Shown: positions 42,633-51,612, counted from the stretch's first letter. The stretch is DNA of 64,000 bases from Janibacter cremeus (GCF_029395675.1 NZ_CP115184.1:2170001-2234000), one strand, 5' to 3'. Made by a program: numbers and translations. Notes: generated from the letters alone by a model not told the origin.

Positions 42633-43412
42633 GTGCCACTTCCCCGCCCCACCACCTGCCCGCATTGCGGCACCGAGGACGACGTCACCGGACGGGTCGA
42701 CGACCACACCGGGGAGGTCGAGCTGACGTGCGGGGGCTGCGGCCGCTCCTGGTGGCGGGGCGAGCGCCGCTGCGCCAGCTGTGGCGGGCACGACCTGACC
42801 ACCCGGCCGCAGGTGATGCGCCGCCACTCCCGCGGGAACCAGCTGTCGATCATGGGCTGGCGCGACGTCACCCTGTGCCGCGCGTGCGACGCCGCAGTGC
42901 TGGACACCACCCGCGACGATCACACCCCCATCCCGGAGGAGTACGTCTCCGCCGCCCTCATCGACGTCAACGCCGCGCCGGCTCCGCCCCCTTCGCCTCC
43001 TCCCGCGGTCCGGCCGAGGAGCTCCCCGGCGACCAAGCCCCCTTCGCGCGCCGCCCCCTCGCCGAGACCGCCATCGCGCCCTCCTGAGCCGGCCCCTCCT
43101 CGCCCACCCACGACCGTGCGGCAGGCCCTGGAGAGGTCCCAGACGACCCTGGCCGCTGACGGAGCGGCCCTCGACCCGACCGTGGTCCTGCTGCTGGGGC
43201 AGCGCCTGGGGCCCGCGACCCGACTGGACGGGCTGACTGCGGCAGGTCACGACCCGGCGTCGCTCCGCGCCTGGGCTGAGGGTCTGTGGGGTACCGGAGC
43301 CGGTGCGGCGAGCGCCCGTCGCACCCTCACGGCACTGGCCGACCACTGGCAGCGTGAGAGATGGACCACCACCGACATGGCCGCCGAGCTGCGGCCGCAG
43401 GAGGACGCATGA
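42633..43412 (+). CDS. Zinc-ribbon protein with proline-rich linker
   Basis: 259 residues, no recognised family. N-terminal half has four Cys pairs (CPHCG, CGGCG, CASCG, CRAC) plus CxxC spacing typical of tandem zinc ribbons; a Pro/Ser-rich linker (about residues 115-165) joins a helical C-terminal domain. Its TGA overlaps the prfC ATG, so the two are co-translated and may act together in translation or RNA handling. Function otherwise unknown. Confidence 0.7.
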   Translation: MPLPRPTTCPHCGTEDDVTGRVDDHTGEVELTCGGCGRSWWRGERRCASCGGHDLTTRPQVMRRHSRGNQLSIMGWRDVTLCRACDAAVLDTTRDDHTPIPEEYVSAALIDVNAAPAPPPSPPPAVRPRSSPATKPPSRAAPSPRPPSRPPEPAPPRPPTTVRQALERSQTTLAADGAALDPTVVLLLGQRLGPATRLDGLTAAGHDPASLRAWAEGLWGTGAGAASARRTLTALADHWQRERWTTTDMAAELRPQEDA

Positions 43413-45001
43413 GCAACGAGGCGACCGCCGAGGCGTCACGACGGCGCACGTTCGCGGTGATCTCCCACCCGGACGCCGGCAAGTCCACCCTCACCGAGGC
43501 CCTCGCGCTGCACGCGCACGCGATCGCCGAGGCCGGCGCCGTGCACGGCAAGGGGTCCCGCCGCGGCGTGGTCTCGGACTGGAACGAGATGGAGCAGGCA
43601 CGCGGGATCTCGATCACCTCGGCAGCACTGCAGCTGAGCATCGACGACGTCGTGCTCAACCTCCTCGACACCCCCGGCCACGCGGACTTCTCCGAGGACA
43701 CCTACCGCGTCCTGGCCGCCGTCGACTGCGCGGTAATGCTCCTGGACGCCGCCAAGGGGCTCGAGCCGCAGACGCTCAAGTTGTTCGAGGCCTGCCGGGT
43801 GCGCCGCACCCCCGTGATCACGATGATCAACAAGTGGGACCGGCCCGGCCGCGAGCCCCTGGAGCTACTGGACGAGATCAGCGACCGGCTCGGCATCCAC
43901 CCCACCCCGTTGAACTGGCCGGTGGGGATCGCCGGGGACTTCCGGGGCGTGACGGATCCGCAGACCGGTGGGATGACTGAGTTCACCCGCACCCCGGGAG
44001 GTGCCACGATCGCCGTCGGGGAGCCGCTGGACGCGCACGAGGCGGCTCGCCGCCACGCGGACGACTGGTACCGGGCCGCCGAGGAGTTCGAGCTGCTCAC
44101 CGCCTCCGACCACGCCCACGACCAGGCGGAGTTCCTCGCCGCCCGGACGACACCCGTGCTCTTCGGTGCGGCGGTGCTGAACTTCGGTGTCGCCGAGCTG
44201 CTGCGCACCGTGGTCGACCTGGCGCCCCCACCGAGCGCGTGGACGGATGTCGAGCAGCAGCCGCGGCCGGTCGACGCACCCTTCTCCGGCTTCGTCTTCA
44301 AGGTGCAGACCGGGATGGACCCCGCCCACCGGGACCGGTTGGCGTTCATGCGGGTGTGCTCCGGGCGCTTCGAGCGGGGGGCGGTCCTGACCAACGCCCG
44401 CACCCGCCGCCCCTTCCAGACCAAGTACGCCCAGTCGGTCTTCGGGCGGGAGCGCAAGACCATCGACGAGGCCTGGCCGGGTGATGTGGTCGGGCTGGTC
44501 AACGCCCAGGCGCTGCGGGTGGGCGACACCCTGTACGACTCCCGCCCGGTCACCTACCCCGGCCTGCCACGCTTCACCCCCGAGCACTTCGCCGTCTTCC
44601 GGCCCCGCGACGCGGGCCGCGCCAAGCAGTTCCGGCGCGGGATCGAGATGCTCGACCAGGAGGGCATCGTGCAGGTCCTCGTCTCCGACCGGCGGGGCGC
44701 CCAGGCCCCCGTCCTCGCCGCGGTGGGACCGATGCAGTTCGAGGTCGCGGCCCACCGCCTCGAGCACGAGTTCGGCGCCCCGGCCAGCCGCGACCCGCTG
44801 CAGTACGGCGTCGCCCGCCGGACCACCCCCGAGTCGGCGCCGGTCGTCGACCGCCAGCGAGGCGCCGAGGTCCTCGAGCGCACCGACGGCGTGTCCGTCG
44901 CCCTCTTCACCGACAAGTGGCGCATGAGCACCATCGCCCGCGAGCTGCCGGCAGGTAGCCTTCCGCCCATGTTCGGTGACGACGACGGGGTGGACCCGTG
45001 A
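43409..45001 (+). CDS. prfC: Peptide chain release factor 3
   Basis: 530-residue translational GTPase that removes RF1/RF2 from the ribosome after termination. G1 motif SHPDAGKST (residues 19-27), G2 region RGISITSAA, G3 DTPGHADFSEDT, G4 NKWDRP. C-terminal RF3 domain with YAQSVFGRERKTIDEAWPGD. Start ATG 43409 overlaps the previous stop; an earlier in-frame GTG would run into that gene. Its TGA overlaps the merR start. Confidence 0.95.
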   Translation: MSNEATAEASRRRTFAVISHPDAGKSTLTEALALHAHAIAEAGAVHGKGSRRGVVSDWNEMEQARGISITSAALQLSIDDVVLNLLDTPGHADFSEDTYRVLAAVDCAVMLLDAAKGLEPQTLKLFEACRVRRTPVITMINKWDRPGREPLELLDEISDRLGIHPTPLNWPVGIAGDFRGVTDPQTGGMTEFTRTPGGATIAVGEPLDAHEAARRHADDWYRAAEEFELLTASDHAHDQAEFLAARTTPVLFGAAVLNFGVAELLRTVVDLAPPPSAWTDVEQQPRPVDAPFSGFVFKVQTGMDPAHRDRLAFMRVCSGRFERGAVLTNARTRRPFQTKYAQSVFGRERKTIDEAWPGDVVGLVNAQALRVGDTLYDSRPVTYPGLPRFTPEHFAVFRPRDAGRAKQFRRGIEMLDQEGIVQVLVSDRRGAQAPVLAAVGPMQFEVAAHRLEHEFGAPASRDPLQYGVARRTTPESAPVVDRQRGAEVLERTDGVSVALFTDKWRMSTIARELPAGSLPPMFGDDDGVDP

Positions 45002-45399
45002 GCCAGGCCCATGTCCACATCGGTGAGGTGGTCACCCGCACCGGCCTGTCGCACCGCACCATCCGCTACTACGAGGAGATGGGCCTGCTGACCCCGTCCG
45101 CGCGGACCGAGGGCGGCTTCCGGCTCTACGGCGAGGCCGACATCGAGCGACTGCTGCTGATCAAGCCGATGAAACCGATGGGCTTCTCGGTCGAGGAGAT
45201 GCGGCTGCTCGTGGACGCCCTCGATGTCCTCGCCGACCCCGACGCGAGCGCGGCGGACTCCTCAGCGGCCCGGGCGCAGCTCGACGCCATCCACGAGGAC
45301 GCCCTCACCAGGGTCGCCGAGCTGAAGGAGGCCACGGCCCGCGCCGAGGCCTTCACCCAGCAGCTGACGCAGCTCTCGTCACCGGCCGCCGAGCACTGA
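44998..45399 (+). CDS. MerR family transcriptional regulator
   Basis: 133 residues: winged helix with HIGEVVTRTGLSHRTIRYYEEMGLL, then a coiled-coil dimerisation helix. No cysteine cluster, so the effector is not a soft metal; a drug or metabolite sensor is possible. GTG overlaps the prfC stop, giving a zinc-ribbon/prfC/merR operon. Confidence 0.87.
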   Translation: MSQAHVHIGEVVTRTGLSHRTIRYYEEMGLLTPSARTEGGFRLYGEADIERLLLIKPMKPMGFSVEEMRLLVDALDVLADPDASAADSSAARAQLDAIHEDALTRVAELKEATARAEAFTQQLTQLSSPAAEH

Positions 45400-45437
45400 C
45401 CCCGGGGCCGCCCGACCTCCCGCCCCTCTCCCCATTT

Positions 45438-45459
45438 CGCAACTGCTTAGGCTCTTGCG
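45438..45459. repeat. 22-bp dispersed repeat, copy 1
   Basis: CGCAACTGCTTAGGCTCTTGCG. The reverse complement of 51561-51582 matches it at 20 of 22 positions, the two differences being C/T. It lies between convergent genes (merR and nhaA). Confidence 0.6.
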
Positions 45460-45484
45460 GTGGGTGCCCCCGGGACTCGCCCCC

Positions 45485-46783
45485 TCAGACCCCCCGGTGC
45501 CCGGCGTCTTGGTTGACCTCCGCGGCCCGGATCTGCCGACTGCGGACCGCCAGGAGCGTCCCGCCGATCACGGCCGCGGTGAAGGAGCCCAGGAGCACAC
45601 CGATCTTCACGTGCTCGTCCGCGACACCGCTGCTGCCGTAGGCCAGCTCGCCCACGAGCAGCGAGACGGTGAAGCCGATACCGGCCAGGAAGCTCGCCCC
45701 GACCAGGTCGCTCCAGCGAAGTGAGGCGTCCAGGCCGAAGGACGGCAGGCGGCTGAGCGCGAAGCTCGTGCCGACGATGCCGATCGGCTTGCCGATGACG
45801 AGACCGGCCATGATCCCCAGCGTGATCGGGTCGGACAGCGCGCTGCGCAGGCCCTCGACGCCGCCGACGGCCACCCCGGCGGCGAAGAAGGCGAACACCG
45901 GCACCGCCACGAGTGTCGAGACGAGCCCCCACTGGTCGGCCAGATGGGCGGTGAGGCCGTCGTAGATCGGCTCGCCGTCATCGGTCGTGCCCACCTGCAC
46001 CCAGGCGCGCTTCGTGGCCAGCACCGGCACGGTGAAGCCGAGCAGCACACCGGCCACGGTGGCGTGGACGCCCGCGGCGTGCACGAGGGCCCACGTGATG
46101 ACGGCGAGGGGCAGCAGCAGGTACCAGGAGTAGTGGCCCCGCTGCGCGAGGAGGGCGAAGAGCGCCAGCGGCACCACGGCCAGCAGGAGCCACTGCAGGT
46201 GCAGGCCCTCGGAGTAGACGACGGCGATGATCGTGATGGCGATGAGGTCGTCGACGATCGCCAGGGTCAGCAGGAAGACCCGCAGCGCCGGGGGCAGGAA
46301 GCGCGCGACGACGGCGAGCACGGCGACGGCGAAGGCGATGTCGGTCGCGGTCGGGATCGCCCACCCGCGCAGCGCCTCACCCCCGGCGGACATCGCGATG
46401 CCGGCGAAGATCAGCGCCGGGACGATGACGCCGCCGACGGCCGCGGCGATGGGCATGGCCGCCTGTCGCGGGTCCCGCAGCTTGCCGGCGACGAACTCCT
46501 CCTTCAGCTCCAGGCCGACCACGAAGAAGAAGATCGCCAGCAGGCCGTCTGCGGCCCACTCCCCCACCGTCAGGTCGAGGTGCAGCGCCGACGGACCGAA
46601 GGAGAAGTCACGGACGGCCTCGTACCAGCCGACGGCGGGCGAGTTGGCCAGGACGAGGGCCAGGACGGTGGCGCCGAGCAGCAGCGCGCCACCGAAGGCG
46701 TCGCTGCGGGCGCTCTCGCGCACACCCCGCCACAGCTCGTGGGGGGCGCGGCGCACGGGTAGGGACGGTCGGTTTTCGGGCAT
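45485..46783 (-). CDS. nhaA: Na+/H+ antiporter NhaA
   Basis: 432-residue membrane protein that exchanges sodium for protons. Hallmarks: LLAIFFFVVGLELKEEF, then TDIAFAVAVLAV and LTLAIVDDLIAITIIAV holding the paired essential aspartates. About 11-12 helices. The C-terminus (RQIRAAEVNQDAGHRGV) is polar. ATG 46783 is preceded by GAGAGC. The gene ends 25 bases from the 22-bp repeat. Confidence 0.93.
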   Translation of the reverse strand: MPENRPSLPVRRAPHELWRGVRESARSDAFGGALLLGATVLALVLANSPAVGWYEAVRDFSFGPSALHLDLTVGEWAADGLLAIFFFVVGLELKEEFVAGKLRDPRQAAMPIAAAVGGVIVPALIFAGIAMSAGGEALRGWAIPTATDIAFAVAVLAVVARFLPPALRVFLLTLAIVDDLIAITIIAVVYSEGLHLQWLLLAVVPLALFALLAQRGHYSWYLLLPLAVITWALVHAAGVHATVAGVLLGFTVPVLATKRAWVQVGTTDDGEPIYDGLTAHLADQWGLVSTLVAVPVFAFFAAGVAVGGVEGLRSALSDPITLGIMAGLVIGKPIGIVGTSFALSRLPSFGLDASLRWSDLVGASFLAGIGFTVSLLVGELAYGSSGVADEHVKIGVLLGSFTAAVIGGTLLAVRSRQIRAAEVNQDAGHRGV

Positions 46784-46847
46784 GGGGGAACTCAGCTCTC
46801 ACGGGGTACCGGAATGGGCTACGCGTGCGTCGCCGTGGACGCGCGGC

Positions 46848-47009
46848 TCATGCCGGTGGCGGGCAGCCGGCGATCTCCCCGTGGGCGTTGGTGCCCCACT
46901 CGCTGGTCCAGCCGTTCGTGCCCGGGTGGCGCATGGTGCGCATCAGTGCCCGCATGCGTGCGGCATTCGCCTGCACGCTGTGGGTGGTCACTGGAGTCGG
47001 CACGTCCAC
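46848..47009 (-). CDS. Small uncharacterised protein upstream of nhaA
   Basis: 53 codons with about 85% G/C at third positions, which is what real genes here show. The product has a helical, Met/Arg-rich part (AARMRALMRTMRH) and a Gly/Asn/Trp-rich tail ending GEIAGCPPPA. There is no Shine-Dalgarno, but TAGACT (47016-47011 on the coding strand) lies where a -10 would give a leaderless message starting at GTG 47003. So GTG 47003 or 47009 is the start. No homology recognised; coding status is inference. Confidence 0.45.
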   Translation of the reverse strand: MDVPTPVTTHSVQANAARMRALMRTMRHPGTNGWTSEWGTNAHGEIAGCPPPA

Positions 47010-47042
47010 GAGTCTACGGGGGACCCGAGCGGGCCGACGACG

Positions 47043-47570
47043 TCAGGACAGCGCGAGCGCCAGCACCTCTGCGGAGGGAATGGAGGTCAGCTCGGCCGCG
47101 TCGACGAGCAGCTTCGAGCCGCGCACCCCGGAGCCGATGACGACCTCGCCGGCGCCGGCCACGCCCTCGTCGACGAGGACCGGCCACGCGTACGGCAGCC
47201 CGATGGGGGTGATCCCGCCGTACTCCATCCCGGTCAGCTCGACGGCCTCGTCCATCGGGGCGAAGGAGATCTTGCGGGCGTCGATGTGCCGGCGCACGAC
47301 GTTGTTGATGTCCGCCCGGTCCGTCGCCAGGACGAGGACGGCGGCGTACTTGGTCTCCCCACCCCTTCGCCCGACCACGACGACGCAGTTGGCCGAGTGC
47401 TCCGGCGAGGACTCGTACGCCTCGCAGAAGGCGGCGGTGTCGGCCAGCTCCGGGTCGATCTCCGCGACCCGGGCGGAGGGGACACGGCCGATCGCCGCGG
47501 CCACGGGGGGCGCCAGCCGGTCGAGGGCATCGGCAGCAGGGGTCCAGGTGAGGTTTCCGGCAGCGCTCAT
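47043..47570 (-). CDS. YbaK/EbsC family aminoacyl-tRNA deacylase-like protein
   Basis: 175 residues. YbaK/ProX fold features: TAAFCEAYES, NCVVVVGRRGG, and GGITPIGLP with the following VLVDEGV. Editing proteins of this family hydrolyse mischarged Cys-tRNA(Pro) or Ala-tRNA(Pro); the exact subclass is unclear. ATG 47570 starts the domain cleanly; a 135-residue extension upstream is implausible. Divergent from the Usp-like gene. Confidence 0.83.
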   Translation of the reverse strand: MSAAGNLTWTPAADALDRLAPPVAAAIGRVPSARVAEIDPELADTAAFCEAYESSPEHSANCVVVVGRRGGETKYAAVLVLATDRADINNVVRRHIDARKISFAPMDEAVELTGMEYGGITPIGLPYAWPVLVDEGVAGAGEVVIGSGVRGSKLLVDAAELTSIPSAEVLALALS

Positions 47571-47672
47571 GGCACGACGGTAGCGCCGCACGCGAGGCCT
47601 GTTCACCCCCTCGACGGTCTGGGAGACTGGGGGCACTGGGTGCATGGCTCGCGGAGCCATTCGTCGTCTGGG

Positions 47673-48146
47673 GTGGTCGTCGTGGCGTGGCCGGAACGCA
47701 TCGTTCTCGGGGTCATCGGGCGCCGCGCGGACGACCTCGTGCTCCTCTGGGCGTTCGGGCTCGCGCGCCGGTGGTCCGCCGAGCTGCACGTGATCGCCGG
47801 GTACCACCCTCCGGTGGGGATGTTCCCGCACATCGTCACCGCGCGTGAGCACGCCGATCGCCGGATGCTCGCGTGCCGCAGACTCACCCAGCGGATCCAG
47901 GAGGCGATCGACCCCGACCTCGCGCCGGGCCGGCCCGAGACCCTCGTGCTGGTCCCAGACAACCAGCTCGCCCACGCCCTCGTCACCCGATCACTGCAGG
48001 CGGACCTGCTCCTGCTCGGCCTCGCGCCCACACGCCGGTTGCTGCCCCAGCGACAGGAGGAACGCGCCCGCCGGATCGCCGAGCGTGCCCACTGCCCGGC
48101 CGATCTCGGGCCCGACCGCACCGTGGGCGATACGGTCAGGACATGA
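47673..48146 (+). CDS. Universal-stress-protein-like domain protein
   Basis: 157 residues. The pattern RIVLGVIGRRADDLVLLWAFGLARRWSAELHVIAGYHP is Usp-like, but the C-terminal nucleotide-binding glycines (G-x2-G-x9-G[S/T]) are not apparent, so it may not bind ATP. GTG 47673 is my choice; in-frame GTGs at 47640 and 47682 are alternatives. A perfect hairpin TGGCTC-GCG-GAGCCA (47645-47659) lies at the 5' end. Its TGA overlaps the pgm ATG. Confidence 0.6.
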   Translation: MVVVAWPERIVLGVIGRRADDLVLLWAFGLARRWSAELHVIAGYHPPVGMFPHIVTAREHADRRMLACRRLTQRIQEAIDPDLAPGRPETLVLVPDNQLAHALVTRSLQADLLLLGLAPTRRLLPQRQEERARRIAERAHCPADLGPDRTVGDTVRT

Positions 48147-49813
48147 GCACAGCCGCTGATCGCGCCGGTACCCCCGCCCTCCCCGAGGACCTCATCGACG
48201 TCAGCCACGTCGTCACCGCCTACTACGCGGTGCAGCCCGACCCGGAGAACGTCGACCAGCAGGTCGCCTTCGGGACCAGCGGGCACCGCGGGAAGTCCGT
48301 GGCCGGATCCTTCAACGAGGCACACATCCTCGCGACGACCCAGGCGATCGTCGACGTCCGGCGTACGCAGGGCATCGACGGGCCGCTCTTCCTCGGGCGC
48401 GACACCCACGCCCTGTCCGAGCCGGCGTGGATCTCGGCGCTCGAGGTGCTCGCCGGCAACGACGTCACGGTGCTCGTCGACTCCGCCGACCGCTACACGC
48501 CGACCCCGGCGATCTCGCACGCCATCCTCACCGCCAACCGCGGCAAGGATCTCAGTGCGAAGGGGGTGGGCCTGGCCGACGGCATCGTCGTCACCCCCTC
48601 GCACAACCCCCCGAGCGACGGCGGCTTCAAGTACAACCCCCCGCACGGCGGCCCGGCCGACTCCGACGCGACCACCGCGATCGCTGACGCGGCGAACGCC
48701 CACCTGAGGGATGGGCTGCGGCAGGTGCGGCGCACCCCCTTCGCCCGGGCTCGGGCCGCGGCCACCGAGCACGACTACCTGACCGCCTACGTCGACGACC
48801 TGCCCAATGTCGTTGACCTGCAACGGATCAAGGACACGGGTGTGCGCATCGGGGCCGACCCGATGGGCGGCGCCGCCGTCGACTACTGGGGCGCGATCGG
48901 CGAGCGCCACGGGCTGGACCTCACCGTCGTCAACCCGCTCGTCGACCCGACGTGGCGCTTCATGACGCTGGACAAGGACGGGCAGATCCGCATGGACTGC
49001 TCCTCCCCCTCCGCGATGGCCAGCCTGATCGCCAGCAAGGACCGCTACGACATCGCCACCGGCAACGACGCCGACTCCGACCGGCACGGCATCGTCACCC
49101 CCGACGGCGGGCTGATGAACCCCAACCACTACCTCGCCGTCGCCCTGCAGTACCTCTACGGCGGTGCGCGTCCGGGATGGTCGAGCGAGCGGATCGGCAA
49201 GACGCTCGTGTCCAGCTCTATGATCGACCGCGTCGCCGCCGACCTGGGCAAGGAGCTGTGGGAGGTGCCGGTCGGCTTCAAGTGGTTCGTGCCGGGCCTG
49301 CTCGACGGATCGGTCGGCTTCGGTGGGGAGGAGTCGGCGGGGGCGTCGTTCCTGCGCTTCGACGGGTCGGTGTGGACGACCGACAAGGACGGGATCATCC
49401 TCGCGCTGCTCGCCTCCGAGATCACGGCGACCACGGGCCGCAGCCCGAGTCAGCACTACGCGGACCTCGTCGCACGCCACGGCGAGCCCGCCTACGCCCG
49501 CGAGGACGCCCCGGCCGACCGCGCGCAGAAGGCCGCGCTGAAGGCACTCACCCCCGACGCCGTCACCGCCGACTCGATCGCGGGCGAGGCGATCACCGCG
49601 AAGCTGACGCAGGCCCCCGGGAACGGCGCCCCGATCGGCGGGCTGAAGGTCGTCACCGAGTCGGCGTGGTTCGCCGCGCGCCCCTCCGGCACGGAGGACA
49701 AGTACAAGATCTACGCCGAGTCCTTCCGCGGGCCCGAGCACCTCACCCAGGTCCAGGCGGACGCGAAGGGGGTCGTCGACGCCGCCCTGCGGGGGGCCTC
49801 GGCGGAAGAGTGA
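48143..49813 (+). CDS. pgm: Phosphoglucomutase (alpha-D-glucose phosphate-specific)
   Basis: 556 residues. Interconverts glucose-1- and glucose-6-phosphate, linking glycolysis to glycogen, trehalose and wall sugars. Active-site phosphoserine in VVTPSHNPPSDGG (Ser153), metal loop DADSDRHG, sugar loop GGEESAG, phosphate loop RPSGTEDKYKIY. ATG 48143 overlaps the upstream stop (ATGA). Confidence 0.96.
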   Translation: MSTAADRAGTPALPEDLIDVSHVVTAYYAVQPDPENVDQQVAFGTSGHRGKSVAGSFNEAHILATTQAIVDVRRTQGIDGPLFLGRDTHALSEPAWISALEVLAGNDVTVLVDSADRYTPTPAISHAILTANRGKDLSAKGVGLADGIVVTPSHNPPSDGGFKYNPPHGGPADSDATTAIADAANAHLRDGLRQVRRTPFARARAAATEHDYLTAYVDDLPNVVDLQRIKDTGVRIGADPMGGAAVDYWGAIGERHGLDLTVVNPLVDPTWRFMTLDKDGQIRMDCSSPSAMASLIASKDRYDIATGNDADSDRHGIVTPDGGLMNPNHYLAVALQYLYGGARPGWSSERIGKTLVSSSMIDRVAADLGKELWEVPVGFKWFVPGLLDGSVGFGGEESAGASFLRFDGSVWTTDKDGIILALLASEITATTGRSPSQHYADLVARHGEPAYAREDAPADRAQKAALKALTPDAVTADSIAGEAITAKLTQAPGNGAPIGGLKVVTESAWFAARPSGTEDKYKIYAESFRGPEHLTQVQADAKGVVDAALRGASAEE

Positions 49814-49955
49814 CGGCGTTGTGCGCGCTCGGCTGACGATATTTCGTGGGCCAGGCGTGCACATCGACGTCGGGCTCGGTCATGACCACGAAGGAGTGCG
49901 TCCAGCACCCGGGTCAGTCCGCGGGGAGCGACGGCGCGAGGACTACCGTGGGGTC

Positions 49956-51209
49956 GTGACTGCTGCATCCCCACTGACCGCGGCCGCCGTCGACGAGGCG
50001 GCCGCCCTGCTGGCCGAGTTCCTCCCGCCGACGCCGCTGCAGCGCAGCGAGCGCCTGTCCGCCGCGACCGGCGCCGAGGTCTGGCTCAAGCGCGAGGACC
50101 TGCAGCCGGTGCGGTCGTACAAGGTGCGTGGGGCCTTCACGCTCATCGCCGCCCTGCCCGAGGAGCAGCGGGCGAAGGGGGTCGTCGCCGCGAGCGCGGG
50201 CAACCACGCCCAGGGCGTGGCCTTCGCCGGGCAGCGGCTCGGGGTCCACTCGCGGATCTACCTGCCGCGCAACACCCCTCGCCAGAAGCGTGACCGCGTC
50301 GCCGCCCTCGGTGGGGACATGGTCGAGGTCATCGTCACCGGTGAGGTCTACGACGACGCCGCGGCGGCAGCGGTCGCCGACGCGGAGCGCACCGGCGCCG
50401 TCATCGTCCCCGCCTTCAACGCGGTGGAGACGATGGCCGGCCAGGGTGCGGTCGCCGTGGAGATCCTCGAGCAGCTCGGCCGCGCACCCGATGTCGTGAC
50501 CGTGCCCGTCGGCGGCGGTGGCCTGCTGGGCGGCATGTCGACGTGGTTGGCCGCGCACGCCTCCGACACCCGTCTCGTCGGCGTGGAGCCCGAGGGCGCG
50601 GCCTCGATGGCGGCGGCCCTGGCCGCTGGGGCGCCGGTCACGCTCGAGGAGGTCTCCCCCTTCGTCGACGGGGCCGCGGTCCGCCGGGTCGGGGACCTCA
50701 CCCACGCCGCCGTCGCCGCGACCGGGGCGGAGCTGACGACCGTGTCCGAGGGCGCGATCTGCGTCGAGATGCTGGACATGTACCAGACGGACGGGATCAT
50801 CGCCGAGCCCGCGGGAGCCATGGCCACGACCGTCCTGGCCGACCTCGACCTCGCCCCGGGGTCGACCGTCGTCGCCGTCGTCTCCGGGGGCAACAACGAC
50901 GTCTCCCGCTACGCCGAGATCGTCGAGCGGGCGCTGGTCCACGAGGGGCGCAAGCACTACTTCCTCGTCGACTTCCCGCAGGAGCCGGGGGCGCTGCGGC
51001 GCTTCCTCGACGACGTCCTCGGGCCGGAGGACGACATCACCTTCTTCGACTACATCAAGCGCAACAACCGCGACACCGGTACCGCCGTCGTCGGCCTCGA
51101 GCTCGGCGACCCGGACGACCTGCTGCCGCTGCTCGCGCGGATGGACACCTCCCCGCTGGGCATCGAGACGATCGCGCCGGACAGCCCGCTCTTCCGCATC
51201 ATCGGCTGA
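49956..51209 (+). CDS. ilvA: Threonine ammonia-lyase (biosynthetic)
   Basis: 417 residues. PLP enzyme making 2-oxobutanoate from threonine for isoleucine. PLP lysine in VRSYKVRGA, Gly loop VPVGGGGLLGG, and a C-terminal ACT-like regulatory domain (HYFLVDFPQEPGALRRFLDDVLG) that implies feedback by isoleucine. One ACT-like repeat, as in Corynebacterium IlvA, not the two of E. coli. GTG 49956 starts the normal N-terminus. A 142-base gap after pgm contains no gene that I can support. Confidence 0.92.
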   Translation: MTAASPLTAAAVDEAAALLAEFLPPTPLQRSERLSAATGAEVWLKREDLQPVRSYKVRGAFTLIAALPEEQRAKGVVAASAGNHAQGVAFAGQRLGVHSRIYLPRNTPRQKRDRVAALGGDMVEVIVTGEVYDDAAAAAVADAERTGAVIVPAFNAVETMAGQGAVAVEILEQLGRAPDVVTVPVGGGGLLGGMSTWLAAHASDTRLVGVEPEGAASMAAALAAGAPVTLEEVSPFVDGAAVRRVGDLTHAAVAATGAELTTVSEGAICVEMLDMYQTDGIIAEPAGAMATTVLADLDLAPGSTVVAVVSGGNNDVSRYAEIVERALVHEGRKHYFLVDFPQEPGALRRFLDDVLGPEDDITFFDYIKRNNRDTGTAVVGLELGDPDDLLPLLARMDTSPLGIETIAPDSPLFRIIG

Positions 51210-51215
51210 CACGAG

Positions 51216-51232
51216 ATACCCGCCCGGGGTAT
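51216..51232. promoter_or_regulatory. CsoR-type copper operator candidate
   Basis: ATACCC-GCCCG-GGGTAT, a perfect 6-5-6 dyad with the G/C-tract centre and TA flanks seen in CsoR sites. Lies 34 bases before csoR; autoregulation by Cu(I) is the expected logic. Confidence 0.75.
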
Positions 51233-51266
51233 GCTGGAGGTCGACCCACGACTCCCAGGAGGACCC

Positions 51267-51548
51267 ATGGCCGGCTACAGCGGCAGCAAGGAGCAGTATC
51301 TCAAGCGGCTCGGCCGCGTCGAGGGCCAGATCCGCGGCATCGCCCGCATGGTCGAGGACGACACGTACTGCATCGACATCCTCACCCAGGTCTCCGCGGC
51401 GACCAAGGCGCTGCAGGCCGTCAGCCTCGGCCTGCTCGAGGACCACGTCGGCCACTGCATCGTCGACGCCGCCCGCGAGAGCGACGAGGCCGCGGCCGAG
51501 AAGGTCACCGAGGCCAGCGAGGCGATCGCCCGACTGGTGCGGTCCTGA
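51267..51548 (+). CDS. csoR: Copper-sensing repressor CsoR
   Basis: 93-residue helical DUF156-family repressor. Cu(I) ligands Cys35, His60 and Cys64 are all present (DDTYCIDIL and EDHVGHCIV), matching the Cys-His-Cys triad of M. tuberculosis CsoR. ATG 51267 follows CAGGAGG. The repressor releases DNA on Cu(I) binding, relieving csoR and copA. Confidence 0.92.
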   Translation: MAGYSGSKEQYLKRLGRVEGQIRGIARMVEDDTYCIDILTQVSAATKALQAVSLGLLEDHVGHCIVDAARESDEAAAEKVTEASEAIARLVRS

Positions 51549-51560
51549 CCTCCCAGACGT

Positions 51561-51582
51561 CGCAGGAGCCTAGGCAGTTGCG
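51561..51582. repeat. 22-bp dispersed repeat, copy 2 (inverted relative to copy 1)
   Basis: CGCAGGAGCCTAGGCAGTTG plus CG. Matches copy 1 (45438-45459) in reverse complement at 20 of 22 bases. Contains the palindrome GCCTAGGC. Placed between the csoR stop and its terminator. Confidence 0.6.
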
Positions 51583-51587
51583 ATGGA

Positions 51588-51612
51588 CGAAGGGGGCGAC
51601 GCACCCCCTTCG
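51588..51612 (+). terminator. CGAAGGGGG-type hairpin after csoR
   Basis: CGAAGGGGG (51588-51596) and CCCCCTTCG (51604-51612), 7-base loop. May attenuate read-through from csoR into copA. Confidence 0.7.

Noticed and set aside
49814..49955. A small gene in the gap between pgm and ilvA
   Set aside because: Short frames here have no ribosome site or coding bias that I can support.
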